From assembly GCA_037968755.1 (NCBI GenBank), contig JBBKWB010000024.1:21671-85670 (forward strand): a stretch of 64,000 nt of DNA, read 5' to 3'. The stretch is from Woeseia sp037968755 (GTDB lineage Bacteria > Pseudomonadota > Gammaproteobacteria > Steroidobacterales > Woeseiaceae). The notes under the pieces are model-generated. The model made no database searches. It saw only the letters and a program-made list of their open reading frames with translations, and was not told the DNA's origin. Positions 54,345 to 63,264 of this stretch are shown in pieces; position 1 is the first letter of the stretch, and the number at the start of each line of letters is the position of its first letter. A program made the position numbers and the translations under genes.

Positions 54345-55097
54345 TTAGTTGTCGCCCGGCCCTTTGAAAAAAGCCTTCAACACGCGCATCGCCTGCATCT
54401 TGGCGGTCATCGTGCTGTCGTCGATATCTTCGTGGATCGACTTCTCGCCGCGACCAGCCGCATAGTTTACGATCAGCGACAGGCACGCATAGTCCATCCC
54501 CAGTTCTCTGGCGATCGCCGCCTCCGGCATAGCCGTCATGCCAACGATCTCAACGCCATCGCGCTCCAGCCGATTGACCTCCGCAGCCGTTTCCAGCCGC
54601 GGTCCCTGGGTCACGCCGTAAACGCCGCCATCATGGCAGTGGGCGTCAGCCGACTCGGCGGCAGCCAGCAATGCGGCGCGCAAGGCCGGGCTGAATGGTT
54701 CGGTCAGGTCCGCATGCTCGAGCGTAGCGCAGGGTTCGTAGTAAATACTGTGAACCCGGCCCCAGGTATAGTCGATCAGCTGATCCGGTACCGCGAGCTG
54801 GCCCGGACTGAACTGACGGCCAATGCAGCCGACGGTATTCAGCGCGATGACGCTTTCGACCCCAAGCTCTTCCAGCGCGAGCAGGTTGGCGCGATAGTTG
54901 ATCGCGTGTGGCGGGATATCGTGGGCCTCGCCATGGCGCGCAATGACGTAGACATTGTCTTCCGCGAAGCTTAATTGCTTGATCGCCGATGATGGCGCTC
55001 CGAAGCGGGTAGTCACCGACTCGCCCGGCGCATCCCCCCCGAATGTCGCGAAACCGCTGCCGCCGATGATGGCGAACTGCTGTTTGCTTGCTGTCAT
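54345..55097 (-). CDS. MTAP/PNP-family S-methyl-5'-thioinosine phosphorylase
   Basis: A 250-residue member of the MTAP subgroup of purine nucleoside phosphorylases. Visible motifs: IIGGSGF at the N-terminus, VYVIARHGEAHDIPPHAINYRANL, TQGPRLETAAEV and VGMTAMPEA. In bacteria lacking methylthioadenosine nucleosidase such enzymes phosphorolyse methylthioinosine for methionine salvage. The residues that separate methylthioinosine from methylthioadenosine cannot be judged reliably here. It follows nagZ by about 20 bp. Confidence 0.82.
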   Translation of the reverse strand: MTASKQQFAIIGGSGFATFGGDAPGESVTTRFGAPSSAIKQLSFAEDNVYVIARHGEAHDIPPHAINYRANLLALEELGVESVIALNTVGCIGRQFSPGQLAVPDQLIDYTWGRVHSIYYEPCATLEHADLTEPFSPALRAALLAAAESADAHCHDGGVYGVTQGPRLETAAEVNRLERDGVEIVGMTAMPEAAIARELGMDYACLSLIVNYAAGRGEKSIHEDIDDSTMTAKMQAMRVLKAFFKGPGDN

Positions 55098-55116
55098 CCT
55101 GGTCGCGCTCCCTGGC

Positions 55117-56163
55117 TTACGCGTTAAGTTCCAGCACTGGCCTGCCGAGCCAGTCTGCGAGTAGTTTATTCGCTAGCTGCCAGTCCTCACTGGCAAACAG
55201 TGATTCGCGCAGCGGCGCGCCAACCCCGTGCAATCGCGCCAGTCGAACCAGCGACAACGGGTTGGAGTAGTCCTGCAGCGCCGCGACAGCAGAGCGTGCG
55301 CCAGCCCGGTCGTTGCAGATCAGCAGCATGTCACAGCCGGCTTCCAGTGAAAGCCGCGCACGTTCGGCCATGGTGCCGTACTGGGTGGTCGCTTTCATAC
55401 TGAGGTCGTCACTGAACACCGCACCGTCGAAACCAATTTGCTTGCGCAGTTGTTCCTGAATCCAGTATTTGGAAAATCCGGCGGGCAGCGGGTCGGTCTC
55501 CGCGTACACCACGTGCGCGAGCATGACGCCCGCCAGCATTCGTCGTTCACACAGCTTCTCGTAGGGCTGCATGTCATCGAGGAGCTCAGTGTAGGGCCTG
55601 CGATCAATCGGCAAGCGCTCGTGTGAATCCGCAGCAACCGCGCCGTGTCCGGGAAAGTGTTTGGCTACTGCGGCCATGCCCGCCGCGCGCATGCCACGAA
55701 TCAATGCAATGGACAGCTCTGCGACAACTTCCGGTTTGCGATGGAAACTCCGGTCGCCGATAACTTCACTGATGCCCCAGTCGAGATCGACACATGGGGC
55801 GAAGGACAAGTCGATGCCGCTCGAGCGCAATTCAGAACCGATCAGCCAGCCGCAGGTTCGGGCCAGCTCCACTGCACCTGGCGCATCGCTGTCGTACTGC
55901 CGACCAATTCGACGCATAGGTGGAATTGGCGTAAAGCCGTCGCGAAAACGCTGTACGCGACCCCCTTCGTAATCTGCAGCGATCAGCAGTGGCGGACTGC
56001 GCAATGTGCGTATGGAGGTCACCAGGTCAGCCAGCTGTGTGGGCGACGCAAAATTCCTGCTGAACAGGATAACGCCGCCGACCGCCGGTTCACGCAGCAG
56101 CTCACGGTCGGCCGGTGTGAGGCTTAAGCCCTCAACATCCAGCATGACCGGTCCGAGTGACAT
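55117..56163 (-). CDS. nagZ: Beta-N-acetylhexosaminidase NagZ
   Basis: A 348-residue glycoside hydrolase family 3 enzyme. The catalytic H/D motif KHFPGHG-x5-SHERLP and the nucleophile Asp in FSDDLSMKA are present, with ADYEGGRVQRFRDGFT near residue 63. It removes N-acetylglucosamine from muropeptides in the cytoplasm during cell-wall recycling. No signal peptide, as expected for NagZ. Confidence 0.94.
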   Translation of the reverse strand: MSLGPVMLDVEGLSLTPADRELLREPAVGGVILFSRNFASPTQLADLVTSIRTLRSPPLLIAADYEGGRVQRFRDGFTPIPPMRRIGRQYDSDAPGAVELARTCGWLIGSELRSSGIDLSFAPCVDLDWGISEVIGDRSFHRKPEVVAELSIALIRGMRAAGMAAVAKHFPGHGAVAADSHERLPIDRRPYTELLDDMQPYEKLCERRMLAGVMLAHVVYAETDPLPAGFSKYWIQEQLRKQIGFDGAVFSDDLSMKATTQYGTMAERARLSLEAGCDMLLICNDRAGARSAVAALQDYSNPLSLVRLARLHGVGAPLRESLFASEDWQLANKLLADWLGRPVLELNA

Positions 56164-56291
56164 CGCAGCCGCCGCGCTCAGACAGCCAGCCTGCGGCGAC
56201 GGGACACACTTCCGTGTGCAGTTTGAATGGTGCCTGGAAGCATCGAATTACCGATAAAAGTGACCTTAATAATACTGCTTATTCTATTGTT

Positions 56292-57620
56292 TTATTTATC
56301 TTTTTTAAAGACCGCAATGGACTCGACATGGCCGGTGTGCGGAAACATGTCGATAATGCCGGCAGCTGTGACGCGGTAGCCATGTGCTGCCAATTCGGCC
56401 GCATCGCGCGCGAGAGTTGCAGGATGGCAGGATACGTAAACGATGCGTTCCGGGCGAATGCGGTCTATCCGTTGCACCACTTCCAGCGCACCGCTGCGAG
56501 CTGGATCCAGCAGCAGCTTTTGCCAGGGCTTGGCCAGCCAGGCTTCTTTGCCGTCGATCGCAGCCAGGTCTGCTGCAAGAAATTTTACGTTGTCGAGGCC
56601 ATTGCGCTCGGCGTTTGCACGGGCGCGCTCGACCTGGCGTTGTTCACCTTCGATGCCCAGCACCTCGCCTGCAACCCGGCCCAGCGGCAATGAGAAATTG
56701 CCTATACCGCAGAACAAATCCAGCACACGGTCGTCGGCTTGCACGTCCAGCAATTCAATCGCACGACTTACCATCCTGCGGTTGATCTCCGCATTCACCT
56801 GTACGAAATCGGTTGCCTCGAACTGCAGCTCGATGTCGAATTCGGGCAGCCGATAGTAAAGCGGCGGCGGATTTTCCGGATACAGGTCGTAAACCGAATC
56901 GAGACCACCCGGCTGCAATGCCAAGGTAATACCCTGCTCTTTCGCAAAACGTGCCAGCGCTACGCGATCGGCATCAGTCGGCTCATCCAGTACCCGAAAG
57001 ACCAGCCGCGTTTGTGCATCACCGATCGCCACTTCGATCTGCGGCAGGCGCGCCCGTATCGACAGGCCGGCGATCAAGTTGCTCAGGGCATCAAGCATGC
57101 CGTCGAGCGGTCGACCCAGTACTTCGCAGCGATGCATGTCTGTCACATACGGCGCGTGTTTTTCGCGGAATCCGACCAATACGCGGTCTTTAGCATGCAC
57201 ATCTTTAACGGCCAGGCGCGCCCGCCGTCGGTAATGCCAGCCGCCCTCAGTCGACGCATCGCATACCGGCTCCAGCCATGTTTCGGGTGTCAGCTTGCCT
57301 ATGCGCTGTAGTGCATCGCGCAAGGAATCGGATTTGATGCGCCGTTGGGTATCCTGGGACTGATGCTGTAAGGAACAGCCTCCGCACACCCCGTAGACCG
57401 CACAGCGTGGCTCGACCCTCTCCGGCGAGGCCTGCAAAACCTCCAGCAATTCTGCCTCGTCGTAGTTGCGCCGGCGCTTGCGACGTAAAAAGCGCACGGT
57501 CTCGCCGGCCAGCGCGCCTGCCACAAACACCTTCTTGCCCTCCACCGCCGCAATGCCGCGGCCGTCGTGAGTAACGGCACTAATCTCCGCCGTTTCCGGC
57601 TGTCGTTGTTTGCGCGCCAT
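56292..57620 (-). CDS. rlmD: 23S rRNA (uracil-1939-C5)-methyltransferase RlmD
   Basis: A 442-residue RlmD. An N-terminal TRAM domain (about 10-65) and the 4Fe-4S cysteines C73, C79, C82 with a fourth in the RCEVLG segment precede the SAM-binding motif LDLFCGIGNFSLPL, the catalytic Asp/Pro segment LLDPARSGA and YVSCHPATLARD with the catalytic cysteine. It methylates U1939 of 23S rRNA. It is separated from the exonuclease gene by only 7 bp. Confidence 0.95.
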   Translation of the reverse strand: MARKQRQPETAEISAVTHDGRGIAAVEGKKVFVAGALAGETVRFLRRKRRRNYDEAELLEVLQASPERVEPRCAVYGVCGGCSLQHQSQDTQRRIKSDSLRDALQRIGKLTPETWLEPVCDASTEGGWHYRRRARLAVKDVHAKDRVLVGFREKHAPYVTDMHRCEVLGRPLDGMLDALSNLIAGLSIRARLPQIEVAIGDAQTRLVFRVLDEPTDADRVALARFAKEQGITLALQPGGLDSVYDLYPENPPPLYYRLPEFDIELQFEATDFVQVNAEINRRMVSRAIELLDVQADDRVLDLFCGIGNFSLPLGRVAGEVLGIEGEQRQVERARANAERNGLDNVKFLAADLAAIDGKEAWLAKPWQKLLLDPARSGALEVVQRIDRIRPERIVYVSCHPATLARDAAELAAHGYRVTAAGIIDMFPHTGHVESIAVFKKDK

Positions 57621-57627
57621 GTGCTAT

Positions 57628-58401
57628 TCAGTCCGTTGTCCAGGCAGCAGCGAATTCATTCAGGTGCGGCTGGTCCATGCCCTGCAAAGTATCCCGCACC
57701 AGTTGATATTCACGTTCCAGAGCAGCTGCGTTCAGGTTGCCGCGCATGAACTCGAAACGCAGGTAGACGAGGTACGTGTTAAGTACATCGGTTTCGCAAT
57801 AATTCCTGATCGCAGTGATCCCGCCATCCAGCCAGCAATCCCACACTTTGTCGCCGCTCATGCCCAGCTTGCCGGGAAAGCCCAGCATGACTGCCATTTG
57901 ATCGAGGCTCGCACGGCCGCGCATTTGAAAACCGGCAAGTACGTCCATCAGATCGATATGCCGCCAGTGAAATCGACTGAGGTAATTGTTGTAACGAAAC
58001 TCGCGGTCGTCGTCGCCGTTTTCCCAGTAGCGAGCAGCCTGGATACCGTGTCGCAATGCGCGATAGTGCAAAACCGGCAGGTCGAATCCTGAGCCGTTCC
58101 AGGACACGAGTTCCGGCGAATAGCGTTCAATGCCGTCGAAAAATCGCCGCACGATTTCTGCCTCATCGGCATCTTCTTCGCCGAGGGTCCAGACCTTGAA
58201 GCTGTCGGCCGTTCGCAGCGCGACGGAAATCGCTACCACGCGGTGTTGATGCAGTGGCAGGAAATCATTACCGGCTTGCTGCTGTCGCTTGAACTGCATC
58301 GCGGTACCAACATCGGCGTCGCTAAGCCCTTCGAGATTCCACATGCGCCGGCCAAATTCGACATCCGGAACGGTCTCAATATCAAACGCAAAACAATGCA
58401 T
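57628..58401 (-). CDS. DEDDy-type 3'-5' exonuclease (PolB-like)
   Basis: A 257-residue protein of the predicted PolB-like 3'-5' exonuclease group (PF10108). Exo motifs are visible in order: FDIETVPD, SWNGSGFDLPVL and YCETDVLNTYLVYLRFE. The ATG at 58401 overlaps the acpS stop (TGATG); the 52-codon upstream extension lies within acpS and is spurious. It is a nuclease without a polymerase domain. Its specific repair role is unknown. Confidence 0.85.
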   Translation of the reverse strand: MHCFAFDIETVPDVEFGRRMWNLEGLSDADVGTAMQFKRQQQAGNDFLPLHQHRVVAISVALRTADSFKVWTLGEEDADEAEIVRRFFDGIERYSPELVSWNGSGFDLPVLHYRALRHGIQAARYWENGDDDREFRYNNYLSRFHWRHIDLMDVLAGFQMRGRASLDQMAVMLGFPGKLGMSGDKVWDCWLDGGITAIRNYCETDVLNTYLVYLRFEFMRGNLNAAALEREYQLVRDTLQGMDQPHLNEFAAAWTTD

Positions 58402-58802
58402 CAGCCCGGCACTCCCGGCAGTTCTTTGTTCATGACTACGGCGAAAGCGAGAATCAAACCGGCGTCGTCCGTCAGGCTGACATGCCCTGCGCCAATCCCC
58501 AGCTGATCGCACACTCCGCGCCCGCGTTCCGACCAGATTATTTCCGGTCGACCCCAAGCGTTATTAACGATGCCGACATCGCGAATCCACACGCCGTGTG
58601 CGAAGCCGGTGCCCATGGCTTTGACGGTTGCTTCTTTGCCGGCGAAGCGCATGCCCAGGAAACGGACTTTTTGCTTGCTCTTCTCGAACAGCACACGTTC
58701 TTCATCCATCAGCAGGCGATTCACGAAATGATCGCCAAAGCGTTCCCATGTTTGCTGGATGCGCGACAATTCAACGAGATCCGTACCTACGCCAAAAATC
58801 AT
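58401..58802 (-). CDS. acpS: Holo-[acyl-carrier-protein] synthase AcpS
   Basis: A 133-residue AcpS with the two family motifs GVGTDLVELSRI and FAGKEATVKAMGTG. It transfers phosphopantetheine from CoA to the acyl carrier protein. The ATG overlaps the pdxJ stop by 4 bp, and the stop overlaps the exonuclease gene start. This pdxJ-acpS arrangement is conserved in Gammaproteobacteria. Confidence 0.95.
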   Translation of the reverse strand: MIFGVGTDLVELSRIQQTWERFGDHFVNRLLMDEERVLFEKSKQKVRFLGMRFAGKEATVKAMGTGFAHGVWIRDVGIVNNAWGRPEIIWSERGRGVCDQLGIGAGHVSLTDDAGLILAFAVVMNKELPGVPG

Positions 58803-59554
58803 GCGTCTGCCCGGGCGCCTGAGCGGGCAGCGGTCATCAAACGCTTCATGTCGCGTACGGCTTTGCCGATTCCATCAAACACCGCACGAGCGACGATAGC
58901 GTGGCCAATATTCAGCTCGACAATCTGCGGAATTTTCGCGACCGGCGTGGTGTTCTCGTAATGCAGGCCATGTCCTGCGTGAATGGTCAGTCCCAGATCG
59001 GCACCAACTCTCGCCGCCGACACGATCCGATCAAACTCGCGTTGTTGCGTACTGCCATCGGCGTCCGCGTACGCGCCCGTATGCAGCTCGACGACCGCTG
59101 CGCCGGCATCACGCGATGCTTTCAATTGCTCTTCATCAGGATCGATAAACAGGGAGACCCGGATATCGTGTTCGGCCAGGCGGCGACAGGCGGCAGCAAT
59201 TCGTTGTTGCTGCCCAAGAATATCCAGGCCGCCTTCCGTGGTCAGTTCTGCGCGCTTTTCCGGGACGAGGCAAACGTCGCTGGGCCGCAGCTGACAGGCG
59301 ATATCGAGCATTTCCTCGGTAACCGCCATTTCCAGGTTCATGTGCGTCTGCATGCACGCCAGCAATGCCGGCAAATCGGCATCCTGTATGTGCCGGCGGT
59401 CTTCACGAAGATGCAACGTGATGCTATCGGCGCCGTTCCGCTCCGCGCTTAGCGCAGCGTCCACCGGGCTCGGGTAATTCGTGCCACGCGCCTGACGCAG
59501 TGTAGCCACGTGATCTATATTTACGCCCAGGTGTAATGGTTTGGAATCAGTCAT
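58799..59554 (-). CDS. pdxJ: Pyridoxine 5'-phosphate synthase PdxJ
   Basis: A 251-residue PdxJ: GVNIDHVATLRQARGT with the catalytic histidine near the N-terminus, ITLHLREDRRHIQD, and VELHTGAYAD toward the phosphate-binding end. It condenses 3-amino-2-oxopropyl phosphate and deoxyxylulose 5-phosphate to pyridoxine phosphate. It overlaps recO by 8 bp. Confidence 0.95.
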   Translation of the reverse strand: MTDSKPLHLGVNIDHVATLRQARGTNYPSPVDAALSAERNGADSITLHLREDRRHIQDADLPALLACMQTHMNLEMAVTEEMLDIACQLRPSDVCLVPEKRAELTTEGGLDILGQQQRIAAACRRLAEHDIRVSLFIDPDEEQLKASRDAGAAVVELHTGAYADADGSTQQREFDRIVSAARVGADLGLTIHAGHGLHYENTTPVAKIPQIVELNIGHAIVARAVFDGIGKAVRDMKRLMTAARSGARADA

Positions 59555-60311
59555 CTATTTCCTTGTCGGTCTGCTTATTCGAAGCACTGCCCGGCCGCTT
59601 GCGCAATTCCTGAAGCACCCGGCGGCTCTGTAATTCCTTGCCATCGAGATGATACGCGATGACGCCGCGCATGAGGCGGCTGGCAGCCCGCAACGTAGCG
59701 ACGTCAGCAAACTCCTGGCCGCGGATAGCCTGCAGCTCCCGGCCGCTAAACGTCATGCTGCCGTTGGCGCTGGCCACGGGTATCGCGCCCTGCTCCGCAC
59801 GGTATTCGTACAGGCGATCGGGTTCGAGGTCCTGATGCTGCAATCCGTCATGTTCGAGATTCAGGCCATAGCCCAGCATGCCGAGGAGTTCCATTTCGAA
59901 CCGCCGCAACTGCGCTGCCGGTGCCGCCACGCCGGCCAGCCCGGCGATAGTGCGACCGTACATCGCAAAGATCTCCGGTTGGGGATCATGCCGGTGCATT
60001 AGCTTCAGCAACAGTTCGTTCATGTAGTAGCCGGATAACAACGCGTCGCCGACCAGGGAAACCGGCGCCCCGTCCATTTCTGCGCCCGTAAGCGTGCCGA
60101 GATCGGAGCGACTGACCCAGGATACTGACAGCGGCAGAAACGGCCGCAGGATTCCCTTAAGGCGCGATTTTGCGGAGCGCGCTCCGCGTGCGACAACCGA
60201 AAGCCGGCCATGATCCCGGCTCAACAGGTCCAGGATCCGGCTACTGTCCCGAAACGGCCTGTGATGCAACAGCCACGCTGGCTGAGTCAGTATGCGTTGG
60301 CTGCTGCTCAT
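59547..60311 (-). CDS. recO: DNA repair protein RecO
   Basis: A 254-residue RecO. The N-terminal OB fold (PAWLLHHRPFRDSSRILDLLSRDHGRLSVVARGAR) and the helical C-terminal part with YYMNELLLKLMHRHDP and FEMELLGMLGYGLNL are typical. It works with RecR and RecF in loading RecA on SSB-coated DNA. The zinc-finger cysteines of some RecO proteins are absent, as in many Gammaproteobacteria. Confidence 0.93.
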   Translation of the reverse strand: MSSSQRILTQPAWLLHHRPFRDSSRILDLLSRDHGRLSVVARGARSAKSRLKGILRPFLPLSVSWVSRSDLGTLTGAEMDGAPVSLVGDALLSGYYMNELLLKLMHRHDPQPEIFAMYGRTIAGLAGVAAPAAQLRRFEMELLGMLGYGLNLEHDGLQHQDLEPDRLYEYRAEQGAIPVASANGSMTFSGRELQAIRGQEFADVATLRAASRLMRGVIAYHLDGKELQSRRVLQELRKRPGSASNKQTDKEIDD

Positions 60312-60320
60312 GCTGGCAGA

Positions 60321-61220
60321 TCAGCTTACGTCGTAGCCCAGTTGCGCAAGATCCTTGTCGCTGTCGGCCCAGTTATCGCGAACCTTGACCCACATTTCCA
60401 GGTGTACCGGCTGGCGATAATGGCGCTTCAGTTCGATGCGCGCCTGGGTGCCAATTTTCTTTAGCAAACTGCCGCCTTTGCCCACCACGATGCCCTTCTG
60501 GCTGTCGCGCTCTACCCAAATCACCGCGTGCATACTGATGCCCTCGGCTTCCTCGTCGAAACGCTCAATCTGCACGGTCAGGCCATAGGGCAACTCATGG
60601 CGCAACTCCAGCGTGAGCTTCTCGCGTATTAATTCTGCGGCGCGAAACAGGTCACCGCGATCACTGATCATATCGGCCGGAAACAACGGTGGTGACTCCG
60701 GCAGGTAGCCTGGCAATAATGCCAGCAAGCGATCGAGGTTATCGCCAGTCTTGGCCGACATCGGCAAGATTTCCTGAAACATATGCCGCTCGCTCATTGC
60801 GGCAATGTGCGCCAGCAAGTCGTCCTTTTGTTTTATTTGGTCAATCTTGTTAAGCAATGCGATGGCAGGCTTGCCGCTTTCCTTGACTCGGGTCAGTACA
60901 GCGTCGTCTTCAGTTGTCCAGCGATCGGCTTCGCACACTAACAGCGTAACGTCCGCATCAAGCAGTGCATTGGCGGCTGTGCGATTCATCATGCGATTCA
61001 TTGCCTTGACCGCATTCAAATGCAGCCCAGGCGTATCGACGAAGACAGTCTGGCAGTTTGCCTCGTTGTGCACGGCAAGAATCCGGTGCCGCGTGGTCTG
61101 CGGCTTCGGGCTCACAATACTGATCTTGCGACCGACGATCGCGTTGATCAGTGTTGACTTGCCAACGTTCGGTCGGCCAACAACCGCAACGAAACCGCAT
61201 TTATGGTGACTGTCCTGCAT
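60321..61220 (-). CDS. era: Ribosome-assembly GTPase Era
   Basis: A 299-residue Era with G1 GRPNVGKST, G3 DTPG, G4 NKID, and the C-terminal KH domain (GIVVGKGGSLLKKIGTQAR). It binds the 3' end of 16S rRNA during 30S maturation. It sits directly after rnc with a 3-bp gap, the standard order. Confidence 0.96.
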   Translation of the reverse strand: MQDSHHKCGFVAVVGRPNVGKSTLINAIVGRKISIVSPKPQTTRHRILAVHNEANCQTVFVDTPGLHLNAVKAMNRMMNRTAANALLDADVTLLVCEADRWTTEDDAVLTRVKESGKPAIALLNKIDQIKQKDDLLAHIAAMSERHMFQEILPMSAKTGDNLDRLLALLPGYLPESPPLFPADMISDRGDLFRAAELIREKLTLELRHELPYGLTVQIERFDEEAEGISMHAVIWVERDSQKGIVVGKGGSLLKKIGTQARIELKRHYRQPVHLEMWVKVRDNWADSDKDLAQLGYDVS

Positions 61221-61223
61221 TTT

Positions 61224-61910
61224 TCAGTTTCCGCCTTGAGAAGTAATTTTGGCGAGTAATTCGCCTGCAGCAACTTGTTCGGCGACTCGCCGCGAACTGC
61301 CCGTACCGGATGCTTCGAGATCCAGCTCAATCGCTTTGCATGCAACCGTAAAGCTGCGCCGGTGTGGTTTGCCCGCTATATCCACTACAGAGTACTCCGG
61401 TAGTGCGTGACCGCGCCCCTGCAAGAACTCTTGCAGGCGGGTTTTTGAATCCTTGAGATCCTCAGAATCAGGCAGTTTGGTTAACCGCTCGGCATACACA
61501 TGCAGGATTATCTTCTCCGCTGCCGCGAATCCCCGGTCAAGGTAGACGGCGCCGAATAATGCCTCCAACGCGTCGGCCAGAATAGATGAACGCCGATGGC
61601 CTCCGGTTTTCTTCTCGCCGCCGCCGAGCTTTATGTATTCGCCCATACCGAGCGACGATGACAGTTCAGCAAGCGCTTTGTCATTGACCAGTGACGCGCG
61701 TAGCCGGCTGAGATCACCTTCGTCGGCATCCGGTCGACGATGGTAAACGGCGTCAGAAATAACGAAGTCGAGCACAGCATCGCCCAGGAACTCGAGCCGC
61801 TCATTGCTGTGCCCGGTGGCACTACGATGCGTCAGCGCCTTGTCCAGGAGCTCAGGGTCAACGAACTGATAATCGAGTGACTTGGCCAGCCACGCGGCGG
61901 GGTTATTCAA
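61224..61910 (-). CDS. rnc: Ribonuclease III
   Basis: A 228-residue RNase III with the catalytic signature ERLEFLGDAVLDFVISD, a second acidic site near DALEALFGAVYLD, and a C-terminal dsRNA-binding domain (SKTRLQEFLQGRGHALPEY ...). It starts with TTG, and no upstream ATG or GTG is available in frame; no clear ribosome-binding site is visible, so low or regulated translation is possible. Confidence 0.95.
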   Translation of the reverse strand: MNNPAAWLAKSLDYQFVDPELLDKALTHRSATGHSNERLEFLGDAVLDFVISDAVYHRRPDADEGDLSRLRASLVNDKALAELSSSLGMGEYIKLGGGEKKTGGHRRSSILADALEALFGAVYLDRGFAAAEKIILHVYAERLTKLPDSEDLKDSKTRLQEFLQGRGHALPEYSVVDIAGKPHRRSFTVACKAIELDLEASGTGSSRRVAEQVAAGELLAKITSQGGN

Positions 61911-62018
61911 GGTGTTTGGAGCCTGTGCCAGCGAGGTGGCCTATCCTGCCAGAGCGCGGCCGATGCCGCCACGGTCGGTCTGCTTCGCCTTTCGATTTAG
62001 CGGCGTACGAGCGCCGAT

Positions 62019-62402
62019 TTAGCGACGCACCAGCGCCGATTTCTCGAAATGCACGGAAAACGACAGGTTGCCAAGATACGGCACGGTGTGGTCGTAATTG
62101 GCACTGACTAGAAAACCGCCGCTTTCTGGCACGACTTTGATGTCTCGGGCCGAAATAACGGCAACACTTTCAATGCCGAAGCGACGCTCGATCGAGCGGC
62201 GGATGTTCGCGACAGTAGGGCTCTGGCTATCGAACTCTTCGTGTACGCCTTCAATGACCCCGGCTACTTTCATGTAATTCAGGTAGACCGGTGTCAACTG
62301 AATAGCAGCAAAGGCAAACATGCCAATAAATGCGACCAGAATCATCATGCCAACAGTGGTCATGCCGCGCATTTGTTGTTTGTGCCCGATGATGCTCTTC
62401 AC
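62019..62402 (-). CDS. DUF4845 membrane protein
   Basis: A 127-residue DUF4845 protein: short basic N-terminus, one membrane helix (TTVGMMILVAFIGMFAFAAI) and a periplasmic domain with VYLNYMKV and YDHTVPYLGNLSF. It is regularly found between lepB and rnc. The GTG start is supported by GGAGAC. Function is not established; the N-terminus is reminiscent of pilin-like proteins. Confidence 0.85.
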   Translation of the reverse strand: MKSIIGHKQQMRGMTTVGMMILVAFIGMFAFAAIQLTPVYLNYMKVAGVIEGVHEEFDSQSPTVANIRRSIERRFGIESVAVISARDIKVVPESGGFLVSANYDHTVPYLGNLSFSVHFEKSALVRR

Positions 62403-62499
62403 TGTTTGTCTCCGTCCCGCGTTATTGCTGTTTTTACTGGCCTGTGTTGACCACTAATTTGAGTTGATTTTAATGGTCATTTCAGTGATTTACACCACA

Positions 62500-63255
62500 T
62501 TATTGAATTTTCTTGCCAACCCGTTCCCAGCGCGGCCAGGACAAACCATCCATGTGCATCCAGATTCGCACCGCTTCGCCAACCAGGTGTGTCTCCGGTA
62601 TGGCGCCAATGTAACGACTGTCCTGACTGTTGTCACGATTATCGCCCATCATAAAATAGTGACCCTCGGGCACAATATAGGGCCGATCCGTCATCGTGCT
62701 GGCCGGATTGCGCACCAGTATCTCGTGCTCACGCTCGCCCAGCGTCTCGGTGAACTGCAGCGAACCCGGAAAATCGGGCGACATGCCATTCTCAGCCAGC
62801 GGCATGGCTACGCCGTTGATGGTCAGCCGGTGTTCGCTGTATACGATCCGGTCACCGGGCATACCGACTACCCGCTTAATGTAGTTGATTGATGGGTTGG
62901 ACGGCAGCCGGAATACCACCACGTCGCCTCGCTCAGGCTCACCGGTTTCGATCACTTTGGTTTCGAGGACCGGTAAACGCAGACCGTAGGAAAACTTTTT
63001 GACGAAAATGAAATCGCCCTGCAACAGGGTGGGGTTCATGGAGCCAGAGGGTATGCGAAACGGCTCGAAGACAAACGAGCGAATGACGAGAACCAGCAGC
63101 AACACCGGGAAGAATGACTGTGCGTATTCCACAACCATTGCCGTGCCTGCACCCGATGCTTCCGCGCGCTGACGCAGAATGAATCGGTTCCAGGCAACAA
63201 TCGCTCCGGAGACGGCAGTTAGCAGGGTAAGAATCAGGGCAAGATTAATATTCAA
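62500..63255 (-). CDS. lepB: Signal peptidase I LepB
   Basis: A 251-residue LepB with two N-terminal membrane helices, the catalytic serine in PSGSMNPTL, the catalytic lysine in YIKRVVGMPGD and the box E motif MGDNRDNSQDSR. It cleaves signal peptides of exported proteins at the outer face of the inner membrane. The start is TTG, with an alternative not evident. It follows lepA by 9 bp. Confidence 0.95.
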   Translation of the reverse strand: MNINLALILTLLTAVSGAIVAWNRFILRQRAEASGAGTAMVVEYAQSFFPVLLLVLVIRSFVFEPFRIPSGSMNPTLLQGDFIFVKKFSYGLRLPVLETKVIETGEPERGDVVVFRLPSNPSINYIKRVVGMPGDRIVYSEHRLTINGVAMPLAENGMSPDFPGSLQFTETLGEREHEILVRNPASTMTDRPYIVPEGHYFMMGDNRDNSQDSRYIGAIPETHLVGEAVRIWMHMDGLSWPRWERVGKKIQ

Positions 63256-63264
63256 ATCGACAAC